Assembly (NCBI RefSeq): GCF_014197435.1
Contig: NZ_JACIFP010000001.1
Coordinates: forward strand, 124,001-188,000
Direction: 5' to 3'
From: Gordonia humi
GTDB taxonomy: Bacteria; Actinomycetota; Actinomycetes; Mycobacteriales; Mycobacteriaceae
DNA length: 64,000 nucleotides
The notes beneath the pieces are model-generated. The model had not been told where the DNA came from. It worked only from the letters and a program-made list of their open reading frames with translations, and searched no databases. A program made the translations under genes and the position numbers. Below, piece after piece: positions 34,773-43,579 of this stretch. Position 1 is the stretch's first letter; each line of letters begins with the position of its first letter.

Positions 34773-36356
34773 GTGTTCGTCGCTCCCACCGACGTCGTCG
34801 TCGCGACCACCGTCGACGATCTCGACGCCGCCCGCCTGCAGGCGAGATCCTGGCGGTCGCCGGAGATGAGCATCGCCGATTCGGATCTGACCGACGCGGC
34901 GCTCGCGGATCTCAACAGAACCGCCGACGGCGCGGGGGCGCACTCGTTCGCACGCACCGTCGCGGCTGTTCAAGCCGCACGCAACGGCGAACAGCCGGTG
35001 ATTCCGCACATCGATGCGGCGACGGAGATCTTCCGGACCTCTCTTCGCGACGATCTGATCGACGGCTGGCTGTACGTCCGCGAATCCGACGGCTATCTGC
35101 ACCCGTACCTGGTCGTGTCGATCACCTTGGAGCAGGCCGACCGCACCCGCGGGGCGCGCATCAAGTTCACGATGGAGGCCGACAATCCGACGGTCAAGCG
35201 GCCCTCACGCGCGCCGCGCGTCCTCTACTTCGAGGAGACCGAGATCGCGGGTAAGACACCCACCGAGGTCCTCACCGCCGCGGGCGCTTACAAGGAGACA
35301 GCGCAGCTACGAGCCGAGTACGACGAGCGTCGAGCCGCCTTCGGCGAGATCATCGACGACGGCTTCGGCCGCCAGTACTCGTTCACCGGCCGCGCCATCC
35401 GCACCGACGACTACCGGGCGCCCAACAAGCGCGACGACCGCAAAGTGGTGCACGACGTCGCGCCGGCGGAGATCGCGGCACTGCGCGCGGTGGCTCCGTC
35501 GATCCTGCATCCCGGCGACGCCTTCGGCCCCGTCCCGGTGATCACCGCGGTCCGCGTCTTCGACCTCGGCGCGCAGGACTTCATCGACGTGAACACCGGC
35601 GACCTCACCCCGTACGCCTACGATCCTCACCTGGGCGACAAACTCGTCCTGCCCGACGACCAGCGGGAGCTTCTCGACATCCTGACCACCGACATCTCGG
35701 TGTTCACCGGCGACATCATCGACGGCAAATCCGCGGGCAATGTGGTCCTGGCCAAGGGCCGACCCGGTGTCGGGAAGACGTTGACCGCCGAGGTGTACGC
35801 CGAGGTCACCGGCCGTCCCCTGTACTCGATACACACCGGGTCGCTCGGCATCACCGCCGAACTGGTCCGCAAGAACCTCGAGGTGATCTTCGACCGCGCC
35901 AAGCGGTGGTACGCCGTCCTTCTCCTCGACGAGGCCGACGTCTTCGTCGCCGAACGCGGCTTCGACATGGAACAGAACGCGATCGTCGCCGAGTTCCTGC
36001 GCACCCTCGAATACTTCGACGGTCTGCTGTTTCTGACCACCAATCGGGTCGACGGCGTCGACGAGGCGATCCTCGCACGATGCGCTGCCGTCCTCGAGTA
36101 CCGCGCACCCGGTCCCGACGACGCGCGCCGCGTGTGGCAGATCCTCGCCGAGGGAAACGACGTCGTCCTCGACGACCGCCTGCTCGACGACCTCGTCGCC
36201 GGCTATCCGGACATCACCCCGCGCGACATCAAGATGCTGCTGCGACTGGCCCTGCGCATGGCCGCGCACCGAGGGGTGCCGCTGTCCGCCGACGTCTTCG
36301 CCCGCAGCGGATCGTTCCGCGGCCTGCACTATGTGCCCGCCGACCGGCGCGCCTGA
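34773..36356 (+). CDS. AAA+ ATPase of unknown role in the catechol locus
   Basis: A 527-residue protein. Residues 1-290 have no recognised domain. A single AAA+ module follows with Walker A GRPGVGKT (329-336), Walker B VLLLDEAD (382-389) and a sensor-1 asparagine in LTTNR (421-425). GTG at 34773 has AGGAGG six bases upstream. It is 46 bases before catA on the same strand, so likely the first gene of the catABC transcript. No step of the catechol pathway needs an ATPase. A chaperone or activase for the metal-dependent enzymes next door (diiron phenol hydroxylase, CatA) is a reasonable but untested guess. Confidence 0.8.
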   Translation: MFVAPTDVVVATTVDDLDAARLQARSWRSPEMSIADSDLTDAALADLNRTADGAGAHSFARTVAAVQAARNGEQPVIPHIDAATEIFRTSLRDDLIDGWLYVRESDGYLHPYLVVSITLEQADRTRGARIKFTMEADNPTVKRPSRAPRVLYFEETEIAGKTPTEVLTAAGAYKETAQLRAEYDERRAAFGEIIDDGFGRQYSFTGRAIRTDDYRAPNKRDDRKVVHDVAPAEIAALRAVAPSILHPGDAFGPVPVITAVRVFDLGAQDFIDVNTGDLTPYAYDPHLGDKLVLPDDQRELLDILTTDISVFTGDIIDGKSAGNVVLAKGRPGVGKTLTAEVYAEVTGRPLYSIHTGSLGITAELVRKNLEVIFDRAKRWYAVLLLDEADVFVAERGFDMEQNAIVAEFLRTLEYFDGLLFLTTNRVDGVDEAILARCAAVLEYRAPGPDDARRVWQILAEGNDVVLDDRLLDDLVAGYPDITPRDIKMLLRLALRMAAHRGVPLSADVFARSGSFRGLHYVPADRRA

Positions 36357-36402
36357 ACCTCAGCCCGAACAAGCCCTCAGCCCGCATCGACAAGGAGTCA
36401 TC

Positions 36403-37278
36403 ATGACCGACACCAGTTACCAGACCGAGTCCACCGCTCGCGCAGCCGATTCCGGCGCCAACGCGTCGGCCCAGTTCCGTGAGCGCATGGCCTCCTCGGG
36501 TGGGCGGCCGGGTGTCGTCGACCACGAGCGCGTCAATCTCCTCGCGGGGAAGGCCGTCAAGGCGCTCAACGACCTCATCGTCGAGGAACAGGTGAGCTAC
36601 ACCGAGTACAACGCGCTCAAGGCGTGGCTGATCCGCGTCGGCGAAGACGGCGAATGGCCACTGTTCCTGGACGTCTGGCTCGAGCACTCCGTCGAAGAGG
36701 TCGCCAACGCACACCGCGAGGGCAGCAAGGGCACCATCGAGGGCCCGTACTACATCGGCGGATCGCCCGAGTTCGCGTCCGACGGAACCATTCCCATGCG
36801 CGACGGCGAGCCCGGAACCCCACTGGTCTTCGAGGGCCAGGTGCGCTCGGTCGACGGCAGCCCGCTGGCCGGCGCCAAGCTCGAACTGTGGCACGCCGAC
36901 GACCTCGGCTTCTACTCGCAGTTCGCCCCCGACCTGCCCGAGTGGAACCTGCGCGGCACCTTCGTCGCCGACGACGACGGCCGCTACGCCTTCCACACCC
37001 TGCGCCCGGCCCCGTACCAGATCCCGACCGACGGCGCCTGCGGGCAGCTCATCGCCGCTGCGGGCTGGCACGCCTGGCGGCCGGCTCACCTGCACTTCAA
37101 GGTGAGCGCACCCGGCCACGAACTGATCACCACGCAGCTGTACTTCCCGGGCGATCCGCACAACGAGGACGACATCGCCTCCGCCGTCAAGCCCGAGCTG
37201 ATGCTCGATCCGCGCGACAACCCGAACGCCGACGGCGAGATCGTCTCGTACGACTTCGTCATGGATCCCGAGCAGTAG
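36403..37278 (+). CDS. catA: catechol 1,2-dioxygenase
   Basis: A 291-residue intradiol dioxygenase that cleaves catechol to cis,cis-muconate. Fe(III) ligands are evident: Y171 (HADDLGFYSQF), Y205 (RPAPYQIP), H229 and H231 (RPAHLHF). The N-terminal helical dimerisation region is complete. CAAGGAG lies before the ATG at 36403. It is followed by catB and catC on the same strand and preceded by the AAA+ gene. It takes catechol from the phenol hydroxylase encoded 3.2 kb downstream. Confidence 0.95.
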   Translation: MTDTSYQTESTARAADSGANASAQFRERMASSGGRPGVVDHERVNLLAGKAVKALNDLIVEEQVSYTEYNALKAWLIRVGEDGEWPLFLDVWLEHSVEEVANAHREGSKGTIEGPYYIGGSPEFASDGTIPMRDGEPGTPLVFEGQVRSVDGSPLAGAKLELWHADDLGFYSQFAPDLPEWNLRGTFVADDDGRYAFHTLRPAPYQIPTDGACGQLIAAAGWHAWRPAHLHFKVSAPGHELITTQLYFPGDPHNEDDIASAVKPELMLDPRDNPNADGEIVSYDFVMDPEQ

Positions 37279-37366
37279 CCTTCCTTCGTCTTCTCCGGCG
37301 CCGCGGTGCATCCGCCGATTCGCGGTGCCGAGAGACCCCATCTGATCTGATCGGAGACCTGTCGCC

Positions 37367-38476
37367 ATGAGCGATCTGACGATCACCGCGGTCGAGGCGA
37401 TCCCGTACCGCATCGCGTATCGCAAGCCGCTGCGCTTCGCATCCGGGGAGGTGACGCACGCCGACCACGTCCTGGTCCGCGTCCACACCGCCGACGGGCA
37501 CGTCGGGACCGCCGACGCACCGCCGCGACCGTTCACCTACGGGGAGACCCAACGCGGCATGGTCGCGGTGATCGAGTCGGTGTTCGCACCGCAGCTCATC
37601 GGGCTCGACGCGTCCCGCCGCGAGGTGCTGCACCAGCGGATGCACCGCACCGTCGCGAATCCGGTGGCCAAAGCCGCGGTCGACATGGCCGTCTGGGACG
37701 TCCTCGGACAGGCGTGGAACATGCCCGTCACCCGGCTCCTCGGCGGCTACACCGACCGGATGCGGGTGAGCCACATGCTCGGCTTCGACTGTCCGGACGC
37801 GATGGTCGACGAAGCCGAGAGGATGCGCGACACGTACGGCATCACCACATTCAAGGTGAAGGTGGGCCGCCGACCGATCGACGACGACGTCGAAGTGGTC
37901 CGCGCACTGCGCACGTCGCTCGGCTCGAAAGCCGAACTGTACATCGACGGCAACCGCGGCTGGTCCGCGTCCGAGTCGGCACGCGCCCTGCGCGAACTCT
38001 CCGACGTCGGACTGACCCTCGCCGAGGAACTGTGTCCGGCCGACGACGTCCTCGGACGACGCTGGCTCGTCGCCCAGACCCCGGTACCGTTCGTCGCCGA
38101 CGAGTCGGTGTCGACGCCCGCCGAGGTGACCCGCGAGATCCTCGGCGGCTCGGCGACCGCGATCTCCATCAAGACCGCCCGCACCGGATTCACCGGGTCG
38201 AACGAAGTCCTCTCTCTCGCAACGGGACTCGGTGTCGAGGTGGTGATGGGCAACCAGATCGACGGCCAGCTCGGCAGTGCCTGCACGCTGGCCTTCGGCT
38301 GCGCGAAGAAGGCCACCAGCGCCCGCGCCGGGGAGCTCTCCAACTTCCTCGACATGAGCGACGACCTGCTCACCGAACCGCTGCGGATCGTCGACGGGGA
38401 GATGCTCGCCCCGACCGACCCCGGCATCGGCGTACACGTCGACCCCGACAAACTCGCCCACTTCCGCCTCGACTGA
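37367..38476 (+). CDS. catB: muconate cycloisomerase
   Basis: A 369-residue enolase-superfamily enzyme converting cis,cis-muconate to muconolactone. The KxK motif (TTFKVKVGRR) is near residue 162. Metal ligands are expected in YIDGNRGW, AEELC and VADESV, and the acid/base lysine in ISIKTARTGF. It lies 88 bases after catA and 82 before catC; the latter gap holds two copies of a dispersed repeat. Confidence 0.93.
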   Translation: MSDLTITAVEAIPYRIAYRKPLRFASGEVTHADHVLVRVHTADGHVGTADAPPRPFTYGETQRGMVAVIESVFAPQLIGLDASRREVLHQRMHRTVANPVAKAAVDMAVWDVLGQAWNMPVTRLLGGYTDRMRVSHMLGFDCPDAMVDEAERMRDTYGITTFKVKVGRRPIDDDVEVVRALRTSLGSKAELYIDGNRGWSASESARALRELSDVGLTLAEELCPADDVLGRRWLVAQTPVPFVADESVSTPAEVTREILGGSATAISIKTARTGFTGSNEVLSLATGLGVEVVMGNQIDGQLGSACTLAFGCAKKATSARAGELSNFLDMSDDLLTEPLRIVDGEMLAPTDPGIGVHVDPDKLAHFRLD

Positions 38477-38493
38477 TGGGCCGCCGATCTCTG

Positions 38494-38533
38494 CTCCGCT
38501 CGATCAGCGGGAGGCACTCCGCTCGATCAACGG
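38494..38533. repeat. dispersed repeat, tandem pair between catB and catC
   Basis: CTCCGCTCGATCAGCGG (38494-38510) and CTCCGCTCGATCAACGG (38517-38533), two near-identical 17-mers in the gap between catB and catC. The same unit occurs, in frame, inside lon and near dnaJ. Confidence 0.7.
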
Positions 38534-38558
38534 CTGACCACCACTAGAAAGGCCGACC

Positions 38559-38843
38559 ATGTCCCTCTACGCCGTCCGTATGGACGTCGCCATTCCCGAC
38601 GATCTCGACCCGCAGATCCGCGCCGAGACGATCGCCCGCGAGAAGGCCTACAGCCAGGATCTGCAGCGTTCGGGCGAGTGGGTGCACATCTGGCGGTGCG
38701 CCGGCCAGTACTCGAACATCTCGATCTTCGACGTCCCCGACAACGAACGCCTCCACGAGATCCTGTGGGGCCTGCCGCTGTTCAAATACATGACGATGGA
38801 CGTGACGCCGCTGGCGACCCATCCGTCCGACATCCGGGCGTGA
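38559..38843 (+). CDS. catC: muconolactone delta-isomerase
   Basis: A 94-residue enzyme that moves the double bond of muconolactone to give 3-oxoadipate enol-lactone, the PcaD substrate. The family length (about 95 residues) and signatures (MDVAIPDDLD at the start, IFDVPDNERLHEILWGLPLF) are clear. It is last in the catABC series. A LysR gene follows on the same strand. Confidence 0.94.
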   Translation: MSLYAVRMDVAIPDDLDPQIRAETIAREKAYSQDLQRSGEWVHIWRCAGQYSNISIFDVPDNERLHEILWGLPLFKYMTMDVTPLATHPSDIRA

Positions 38844-38927
38844 GCCGTTCCGAGGCACGGCACGCGCCGACGTTTGTAGGCTGAGCACGCTGCCCGTGTG
38901 TGGAGTACGGGAAGCAGAGAGGCCCCC

Positions 38928-39815
38928 ATGGAGCTCCGCCATCTGCGGTACTACATCGCCGTCGCCGAGGAATGCCACTTCGGGCGGGCCGCAGAACGGC
39001 TGCACATCGCACAACCCCCATTGTCGCAACAGATCAAACAGCTCGAAGCAGAGCTGGGCGTCAAGCTTCTCGAGCGGTCCACTCGCAAGGTCGAACTCAC
39101 CGATGCGGGCCTCGCCTACCTGCAGCGGGCTCGCGAGGTGGTGTCCGCGGTGGACGCCGCCGGCGATGAGGCCGTCCGCATCGCCGACGGCGAGGTGGGC
39201 CGTCTCGCCATCGGTTTCACCGGGTCGGCCACCTACGACCTGCTGCCGACGATGGCCCGCCGACTCCGCGCGAGCATGCCGGGCATCGAACTCGACCTTC
39301 GCGGCGAGATGCTGACGCCCGAGCAGACCACCGCTCTGCGCGAGGGCGTGATCGACCTCGGAATCCTGCGTCCACCGGTCAACGATCCGGAACTGGATCT
39401 GGAGGTGCTCCGCCACGAGGCGATGACCGCCGTCGTGCCGACCGACCATCGACTGGCGCAGCAGGACGCCGTTCACCTCTCCGATCTGGCCGACGAGCCG
39501 TTCATCTCCTACCCGTCGCACCTGCGCTCGGTCGTGATGCAGGTGGTGGTCGACTCCTGTCAGCAGGCCGGGTTCACCCCGGACATCCGCCATGAGGTCG
39601 GTGAGACGTCGACCCTGGTCTCCTTCGTCGCGGCCGAGCTCGGCGTGGCCATGGTGCCCGAGTCGGTCAAGCAGCTCCAGATCACCGGTGCCGTCTACGT
39701 CCCGATCGTCGACGCCCCGGAGGTCGCACTGGCGATCGCCACCCGCCACGGCGACGATTCGCCTCACCTGGCGCGCGTCCTACCGTTGGTCCGAGGCATC
39801 CTCACCGGCGACTGA
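38928..39815 (+). CDS. LysR-family regulator, CatR/BenM-like
   Basis: A 295-residue LysR regulator with an N-terminal helix-turn-helix (MELRHLRYYIAVAEECHFG, then AQPPLSQQIKQLEAELG) and an effector domain. It resembles CatR/BenM/ClcR proteins, which sense muconate-type compounds. ATG at 38928 starts the conserved MELRHLRYF-like N-terminus; the frame continues upstream but without family similarity. It stands between catC and the phenol hydroxylase operon, so it may control one or both. Unlike most such regulators it is not divergent from its targets. Confidence 0.87.
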   Translation: MELRHLRYYIAVAEECHFGRAAERLHIAQPPLSQQIKQLEAELGVKLLERSTRKVELTDAGLAYLQRAREVVSAVDAAGDEAVRIADGEVGRLAIGFTGSATYDLLPTMARRLRASMPGIELDLRGEMLTPEQTTALREGVIDLGILRPPVNDPELDLEVLRHEAMTAVVPTDHRLAQQDAVHLSDLADEPFISYPSHLRSVVMQVVVDSCQQAGFTPDIRHEVGETSTLVSFVAAELGVAMVPESVKQLQITGAVYVPIVDAPEVALAIATRHGDDSPHLARVLPLVRGILTGD

Positions 39816-40000
39816 GCCGGTACCGACCCCCGGAGAGCATCACTCGCCTCACCTCAGTCACTCTCGACATCAATAGTGATTCAACTCATATGACCTACGT
39901 CTCAATAGGCCGGAAATGAATACTTCACTCCTCCTACTGACTGCGGAAAGGTTCTCTACAGACGCAGTTACCCGACCGCGCCACCAGGAGGAGAACCACC
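39816..40000 (+). promoter_or_regulatory. promoter/leader of the phenol hydroxylase operon
   Basis: A 185-base gap, AT-rich for this genome around 39866-39925. It contains the shared motif TACTTCACTCCTCCT (39921-39935). A dyad ACTGCG (39940-39945)/CGCAGT (39963-39968) follows. CTCCTCCT (39928-39935) is the exact complement of the ribosome binding site AGGAGGAG (39986-39993), so a leader RNA could hide it. Confidence 0.5.
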
Positions 40001-40399
40001 ATGACGCCGTTCATGTGGAGAGTGCAAGAGCTACTCGAAGGCGATGCCGGCCAGGCTCCCGACACCGAACCGTCCATCGAGGTCTCGGTCGCCGAGGGCA
40101 CCGACACCCAGGTCATCGTCCGGTCGCTCGCCGAGCAGTTGGTCAGCGAGGCCAATGCGGTCCTCGCCTGGCACGCCGGTGAGAACCCCCGCGAAGTGAC
40201 CCTCGTCGACGAGACCGGTCCGGGAACCCTCGCCTTCACTCTGGCCTGCGGCGACCGCAGCGCCCGCATCGAAACCCAGATCACGGGCCACACGGCCACC
40301 GCACAGCTGATCGACGACGACGCACCGGCCGCCGAGCCGCGCCGCCTGACCGACGAGGACCAACTCCAGTCGCTGGTCCTCGAACTCATCGCCGACTGA
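40001..40399 (+). CDS. small acidic protein, first gene of phenol hydroxylase operon (DmpK position)
   Basis: A 132-residue acidic, soluble protein with no motif I recognise. It occupies the place of DmpK/PoxA, the assembly protein that opens phenol hydroxylase operons in proteobacteria, but is longer than DmpK (about 90 residues) and shows no convincing similarity by eye. AGGAGGAG precedes the ATG. It is 29 bases before the beta-subunit gene. A role in iron loading or assembly is inferred from position only. Confidence 0.6.
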   Translation: MTPFMWRVQELLEGDAGQAPDTEPSIEVSVAEGTDTQVIVRSLAEQLVSEANAVLAWHAGENPREVTLVDETGPGTLAFTLACGDRSARIETQITGHTATAQLIDDDAPAAEPRRLTDEDQLQSLVLELIAD

Positions 40400-40428
40400 C
40401 AACCAGCCCACACACGAGGAGGACGTCG

Positions 40429-41385
40429 ATGCAGTACGAACTCAAATACAAGGTCATCGAGCCCAAGCGCCACACCTACCAGAACATCATCGATCGCTTC
40501 GGCGACCAGCCGGCCACCCGCTACCAGGAGGCCACGCTCGACATCGAGCCGCGGGAGAACTTCCACTACCGTCCCACCTGGGACTCCGAGCGCGAACTGT
40601 ACGACGAGCGCTACTCCGCGCTGCGCCTGACCGATCCGTACACGTTCGCCGATCCGCGACAGTTCTACTACACGCCGTACGTGACCAACCGCGCCGCATT
40701 CCACGACGAGTTCGGCAAGACGGTCGCGTACTTGGAATCGCGCGATCTGCTGGCCAAGATGCCGCAGGGGTGGCAGACCGTGCTCGGCACCGTCGTCCTG
40801 CCGCTGCGTCATTACGAGTCGGGCGCGCAGTTGGTGAGCGTCGCCGGTGCACGATTCGCATACGGATCGTCGCTGTCACAGTGCGCGAGCTTCGCTGCGT
40901 TCGACCGGATCGGCAACGCGCAGATCCTCTCCCGCGTCGGGATCGCGCTCGGCAGCGGCACCGCCGACCGTCTGGGTCTGGCCAAGACCGAATGGCTCGA
41001 GGGCGCGCATCTGCAGCCACTGCGCAAGCTGATCGAGGAGATCATGGTCACGGACGACTGGGCCGAGGGACTCCTCGCCGTCGACGAGATCGACAAGCGC
41101 ATCTACCCAGCCTTCTACTCCGGACTCGACGAGGCCGCTCTCCTCGGCGGTGCGGGCGCGTACAGCCTGTTCGCCCAGCACATGACCACGTGGTTCAAAG
41201 ATCAGCGCAAGTGGCTCGACGCGCTGATCAAGACCTGGCGTGAGGACGCCACGCACGGCGAGGCCAACGCCGCCGTCCTCGACCGCGTCGAACGCGAATG
41301 GGGCGCCCGTGCGCAGGAGGCGGTCGATGCACTGCTCGCCGTCGCCGCGGACCACATCGATCTCGACTCGCTGGAGGAAGCATGA
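40429..41385 (+). CDS. dmpL: phenol hydroxylase beta subunit (DmpL-like)
   Basis: A 318-residue ferritin-like, non-iron subunit of a multicomponent phenol/toluene hydroxylase. The N-terminus MQYELKYKVIEPKRHTYQNI and DPRQFYYTPYVTNRA match DmpL/TouE-type beta chains. It forms the hydroxylase core with the alpha and gamma chains. GAGGAGG precedes the ATG. Its stop overlaps the start of the coupling protein gene (ATGA). Gene order equals the dmp operon of Pseudomonas. Confidence 0.9.
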   Translation: MQYELKYKVIEPKRHTYQNIIDRFGDQPATRYQEATLDIEPRENFHYRPTWDSERELYDERYSALRLTDPYTFADPRQFYYTPYVTNRAAFHDEFGKTVAYLESRDLLAKMPQGWQTVLGTVVLPLRHYESGAQLVSVAGARFAYGSSLSQCASFAAFDRIGNAQILSRVGIALGSGTADRLGLAKTEWLEGAHLQPLRKLIEEIMVTDDWAEGLLAVDEIDKRIYPAFYSGLDEAALLGGAGAYSLFAQHMTTWFKDQRKWLDALIKTWREDATHGEANAAVLDRVEREWGARAQEAVDALLAVAADHIDLDSLEEA

Positions 41386-41663
41386 CCAACACCCGCCCCG
41401 TCGGCATCGACATCCAGGAATCCGACGACAACCGGATGCTGGTGCACGCCATCGCCTCCGACAACCCGGACATGACCGTCCAGCAGCTCCCCGGCCTGAT
41501 GAAGCTGTCCGCGCCGGGCCGCATCGAGATCAACCGCGAGACCATCGAAGACCGACTCGGGCGCGAATGGGAGACGGGCGAGTTCCAGCTCGCCATCGTC
41601 ACCTACACCGGGAACTTCGCCGAATGGGACGACGACCAGATCATCGTCGCCTGGGACCACTGA
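41382..41663 (+). CDS. dmpM: phenol hydroxylase coupling/effector protein (DmpM-like)
   Basis: A 93-residue cofactor-free protein of the MmoB/DmpM family, which binds the hydroxylase and couples electron transfer to oxygen activation. The stretch APGRIEINRETIEDRLGREW is characteristic. The ATG at 41382 overlaps the stop of the beta-subunit gene, and 10 bases separate it from the alpha-subunit gene. Confidence 0.9.
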   Translation: MTNTRPVGIDIQESDDNRMLVHAIASDNPDMTVQQLPGLMKLSAPGRIEINRETIEDRLGREWETGEFQLAIVTYTGNFAEWDDDQIIVAWDH

Positions 41664-41673
41664 GGAGCATCGT

Positions 41674-43218
41674 ATGACCACCGCCAAGACCCCTCGCCGC
41701 GCCAAGAAGCTCCCCATGAAGCAGCGGTACTCGCTGCTCACCCGTGACCTCGACTGGGAACCGTCCTATGTCGAGCGCGAGGAGCTCTACCCGTACACCT
41801 CGTACGAGGGCATCAAGATCCACGACTGGGACGGCTGGGAGGACCCGTTCCGGCTGACCGTCGACGCCTATTTCAAGTACCAGGCCGAGAAGGACAAGCG
41901 TCTCTACGCCGTACTCGACTCGTTCGCGCAGAGCCAGGGGCACCTGAGTCTGTCGGACGCGTCGTATCTGAACGCGATCAAGCTGTTCATTCAGGGCGTC
42001 ACCCCGCTCGAATACCAGGCACACCGCCACTTCGCGTACCTCGCGCGGTACCTCGAGGGTCCGGCGCCCCGGTTCGCCGCACTGTGTCAGAGCGTCGACG
42101 AGTTGCGTCACTGCCAGACACAGATCCACACCATCAGCAACTACAACAAGTATTACGACTGGTTCCACTCGTTCTCGCAGATGCACGACCGCGTCTGGTA
42201 TCTGTCGGTGCCCAAGTCGTTGTTCGACGACGCCATGACCGCGGGTCCGTTCGAGTTCCTGATCTCGATCTCGTTCAGCTTCGAGTACCTGCTGACCAAC
42301 CTGTTGTTCGTGCCGTTCATGTCGGGCGCCAGCTTCAACGGCGACATGCCGACGATGAGCTTCGGGTTCTCGGCGCAGTCGGACGAGAGCAGGCACATGA
42401 CACTCGGCCTGGAGGCCATCAAGTTCCTGCTCGAGCAGGACGAGGACAACGTGCCGATCATCCAGGAGTGGGTCGACAAGTGGTTCTGGCGCGCGTACCG
42501 CATGTCGGCGCTGGTCGCCGGAATGATGGACTACATGCTTCCCAAGCCGGTGATGAGTTGGAAGGAGGCGTTCGAACTGTACTTCGAGCAGCAGATGCTC
42601 GGCGGTCTGTTCCCGGACCTGGAGTTCTACGGCATCAAGCCGCCGCGCCACGTCGCCGACGCCGTCGCCGAGAAGGACAAGCTCTCGCACGAAGTCTACA
42701 AGATCCTGCACAACTTCTCGTTCGCCGCATCGTTCACCACGCAGACCCCGACGCCGGAGAAGATGGCGTGGCTGTCCGAACAGTACGGCGAGGCGTTCGA
42801 CGAGTTCTATGCGCCGACATGGGAGAAGCACCGTCGCATCGAGGACGAGGGCGGCCGCGTCTTCTTCCAGGGGTTGCCGCAGCTGTGCCAGGTGTGCCAG
42901 GTGTGCCAGGTGCCGATGGCGTTCACCGAATCCGACGATCCGACCAAGATCTCTTTCCGCACAAGCGAATTCAAGGAAGAGACCTACCACACCTGCAGCG
43001 ACGGCTGCCAGTGGATCTTCGAGCGTGAGCCCGAGAAGTACATCCAGGCGTGGTTGCCCGTGCACCAGATCCTGCAGGGCAACTGCGGTGGCCCGACGGT
43101 GCCCGAGGTCCTCGACTGGTACGGCGTCCAGGAGGGCGACAACGGTGAGTACAAGGGCTCCCGCGATCACCAGTCGTGGTTGGAATGGCACGGCGAGACT
43201 ACTGAGAAGGAGGCCTGA
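41674..43218 (+). CDS. dmpN: phenol hydroxylase alpha subunit, diiron monooxygenase (DmpN-like)
   Basis: A 514-residue catalytic subunit that hydroxylates phenol to catechol at a carboxylate-bridged diiron site. Ligands by motif: E113, E143 and H146 (DELRH), E204, E238 and H241 (DESRH). The C-terminus carries a YHS-like, cysteine-rich segment (QLCQVCQVCQV near residue 405, then TCSDGCQWIF). The CQV unit is repeated three times by a 9-base tandem repeat (GTGTGCCAG-like) at about 42887-42912, where relatives usually have fewer copies. GAGGAG lies before the ATG. All six ligands are intact, so the enzyme should be active. Confidence 0.93.
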   Translation: MTTAKTPRRAKKLPMKQRYSLLTRDLDWEPSYVEREELYPYTSYEGIKIHDWDGWEDPFRLTVDAYFKYQAEKDKRLYAVLDSFAQSQGHLSLSDASYLNAIKLFIQGVTPLEYQAHRHFAYLARYLEGPAPRFAALCQSVDELRHCQTQIHTISNYNKYYDWFHSFSQMHDRVWYLSVPKSLFDDAMTAGPFEFLISISFSFEYLLTNLLFVPFMSGASFNGDMPTMSFGFSAQSDESRHMTLGLEAIKFLLEQDEDNVPIIQEWVDKWFWRAYRMSALVAGMMDYMLPKPVMSWKEAFELYFEQQMLGGLFPDLEFYGIKPPRHVADAVAEKDKLSHEVYKILHNFSFAASFTTQTPTPEKMAWLSEQYGEAFDEFYAPTWEKHRRIEDEGGRVFFQGLPQLCQVCQVCQVPMAFTESDDPTKISFRTSEFKEETYHTCSDGCQWIFEREPEKYIQAWLPVHQILQGNCGGPTVPEVLDWYGVQEGDNGEYKGSRDHQSWLEWHGETTEKEA

Positions 43219-43221
43219 GCC

Positions 43222-43548
43222 ATGGCTGTGAAGGCACTGTACGAGTACGACTACCCGGCCGCCGACCGCGCGGAGGTGTTCGGCGACGACCAGCTGGTCT
43301 ACGTCCACTGGATCGGCAACCCGCTGTTCTGCTCGGCCGCCGCGGTCCGCGTCCCGAAGGACATGACGTGGTCGGCGTTCGTCGCCGACGTCGTCACGCC
43401 GTGGGCGCAGACCGACCCCGACTTCGACCCGTCGTCGATCACCGGTTGGAAGCTGTTCGACGACGACTTCGCCCCGGCCGACGACGCGTCGCTGACCGCC
43501 GCGGGAGTCGGGCACAAGTCGCTGGTCAAGTTCACGGTGTCGAACTGA
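43222..43548 (+). CDS. dmpO: phenol hydroxylase gamma subunit (DmpO-like)
   Basis: A 108-residue small hydroxylase subunit. The sequence MAVKALYEYDYPAADRAEVFG and the phrase VYVHWIGNPLFCSA match DmpO-type gamma chains. It begins three bases after the alpha-subunit stop and has GAGG in the preceding gene's end as ribosome binding site. It completes the alpha-beta-gamma hydroxylase. Confidence 0.9.
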   Translation: MAVKALYEYDYPAADRAEVFGDDQLVYVHWIGNPLFCSAAAVRVPKDMTWSAFVADVVTPWAQTDPDFDPSSITGWKLFDDDFAPADDASLTAAGVGHKSLVKFTVSN

Positions 43549-43579
43549 CATCAGGGTCGAACTGAGCGGAAGGAGCCAG

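Noticed and set aside
38494..38533. Considered as the start of a CRISPR-like array
   Set aside because: Only two 17-base units with a 6-base spacer, no further units and no cas genes; the unit also occurs singly elsewhere.
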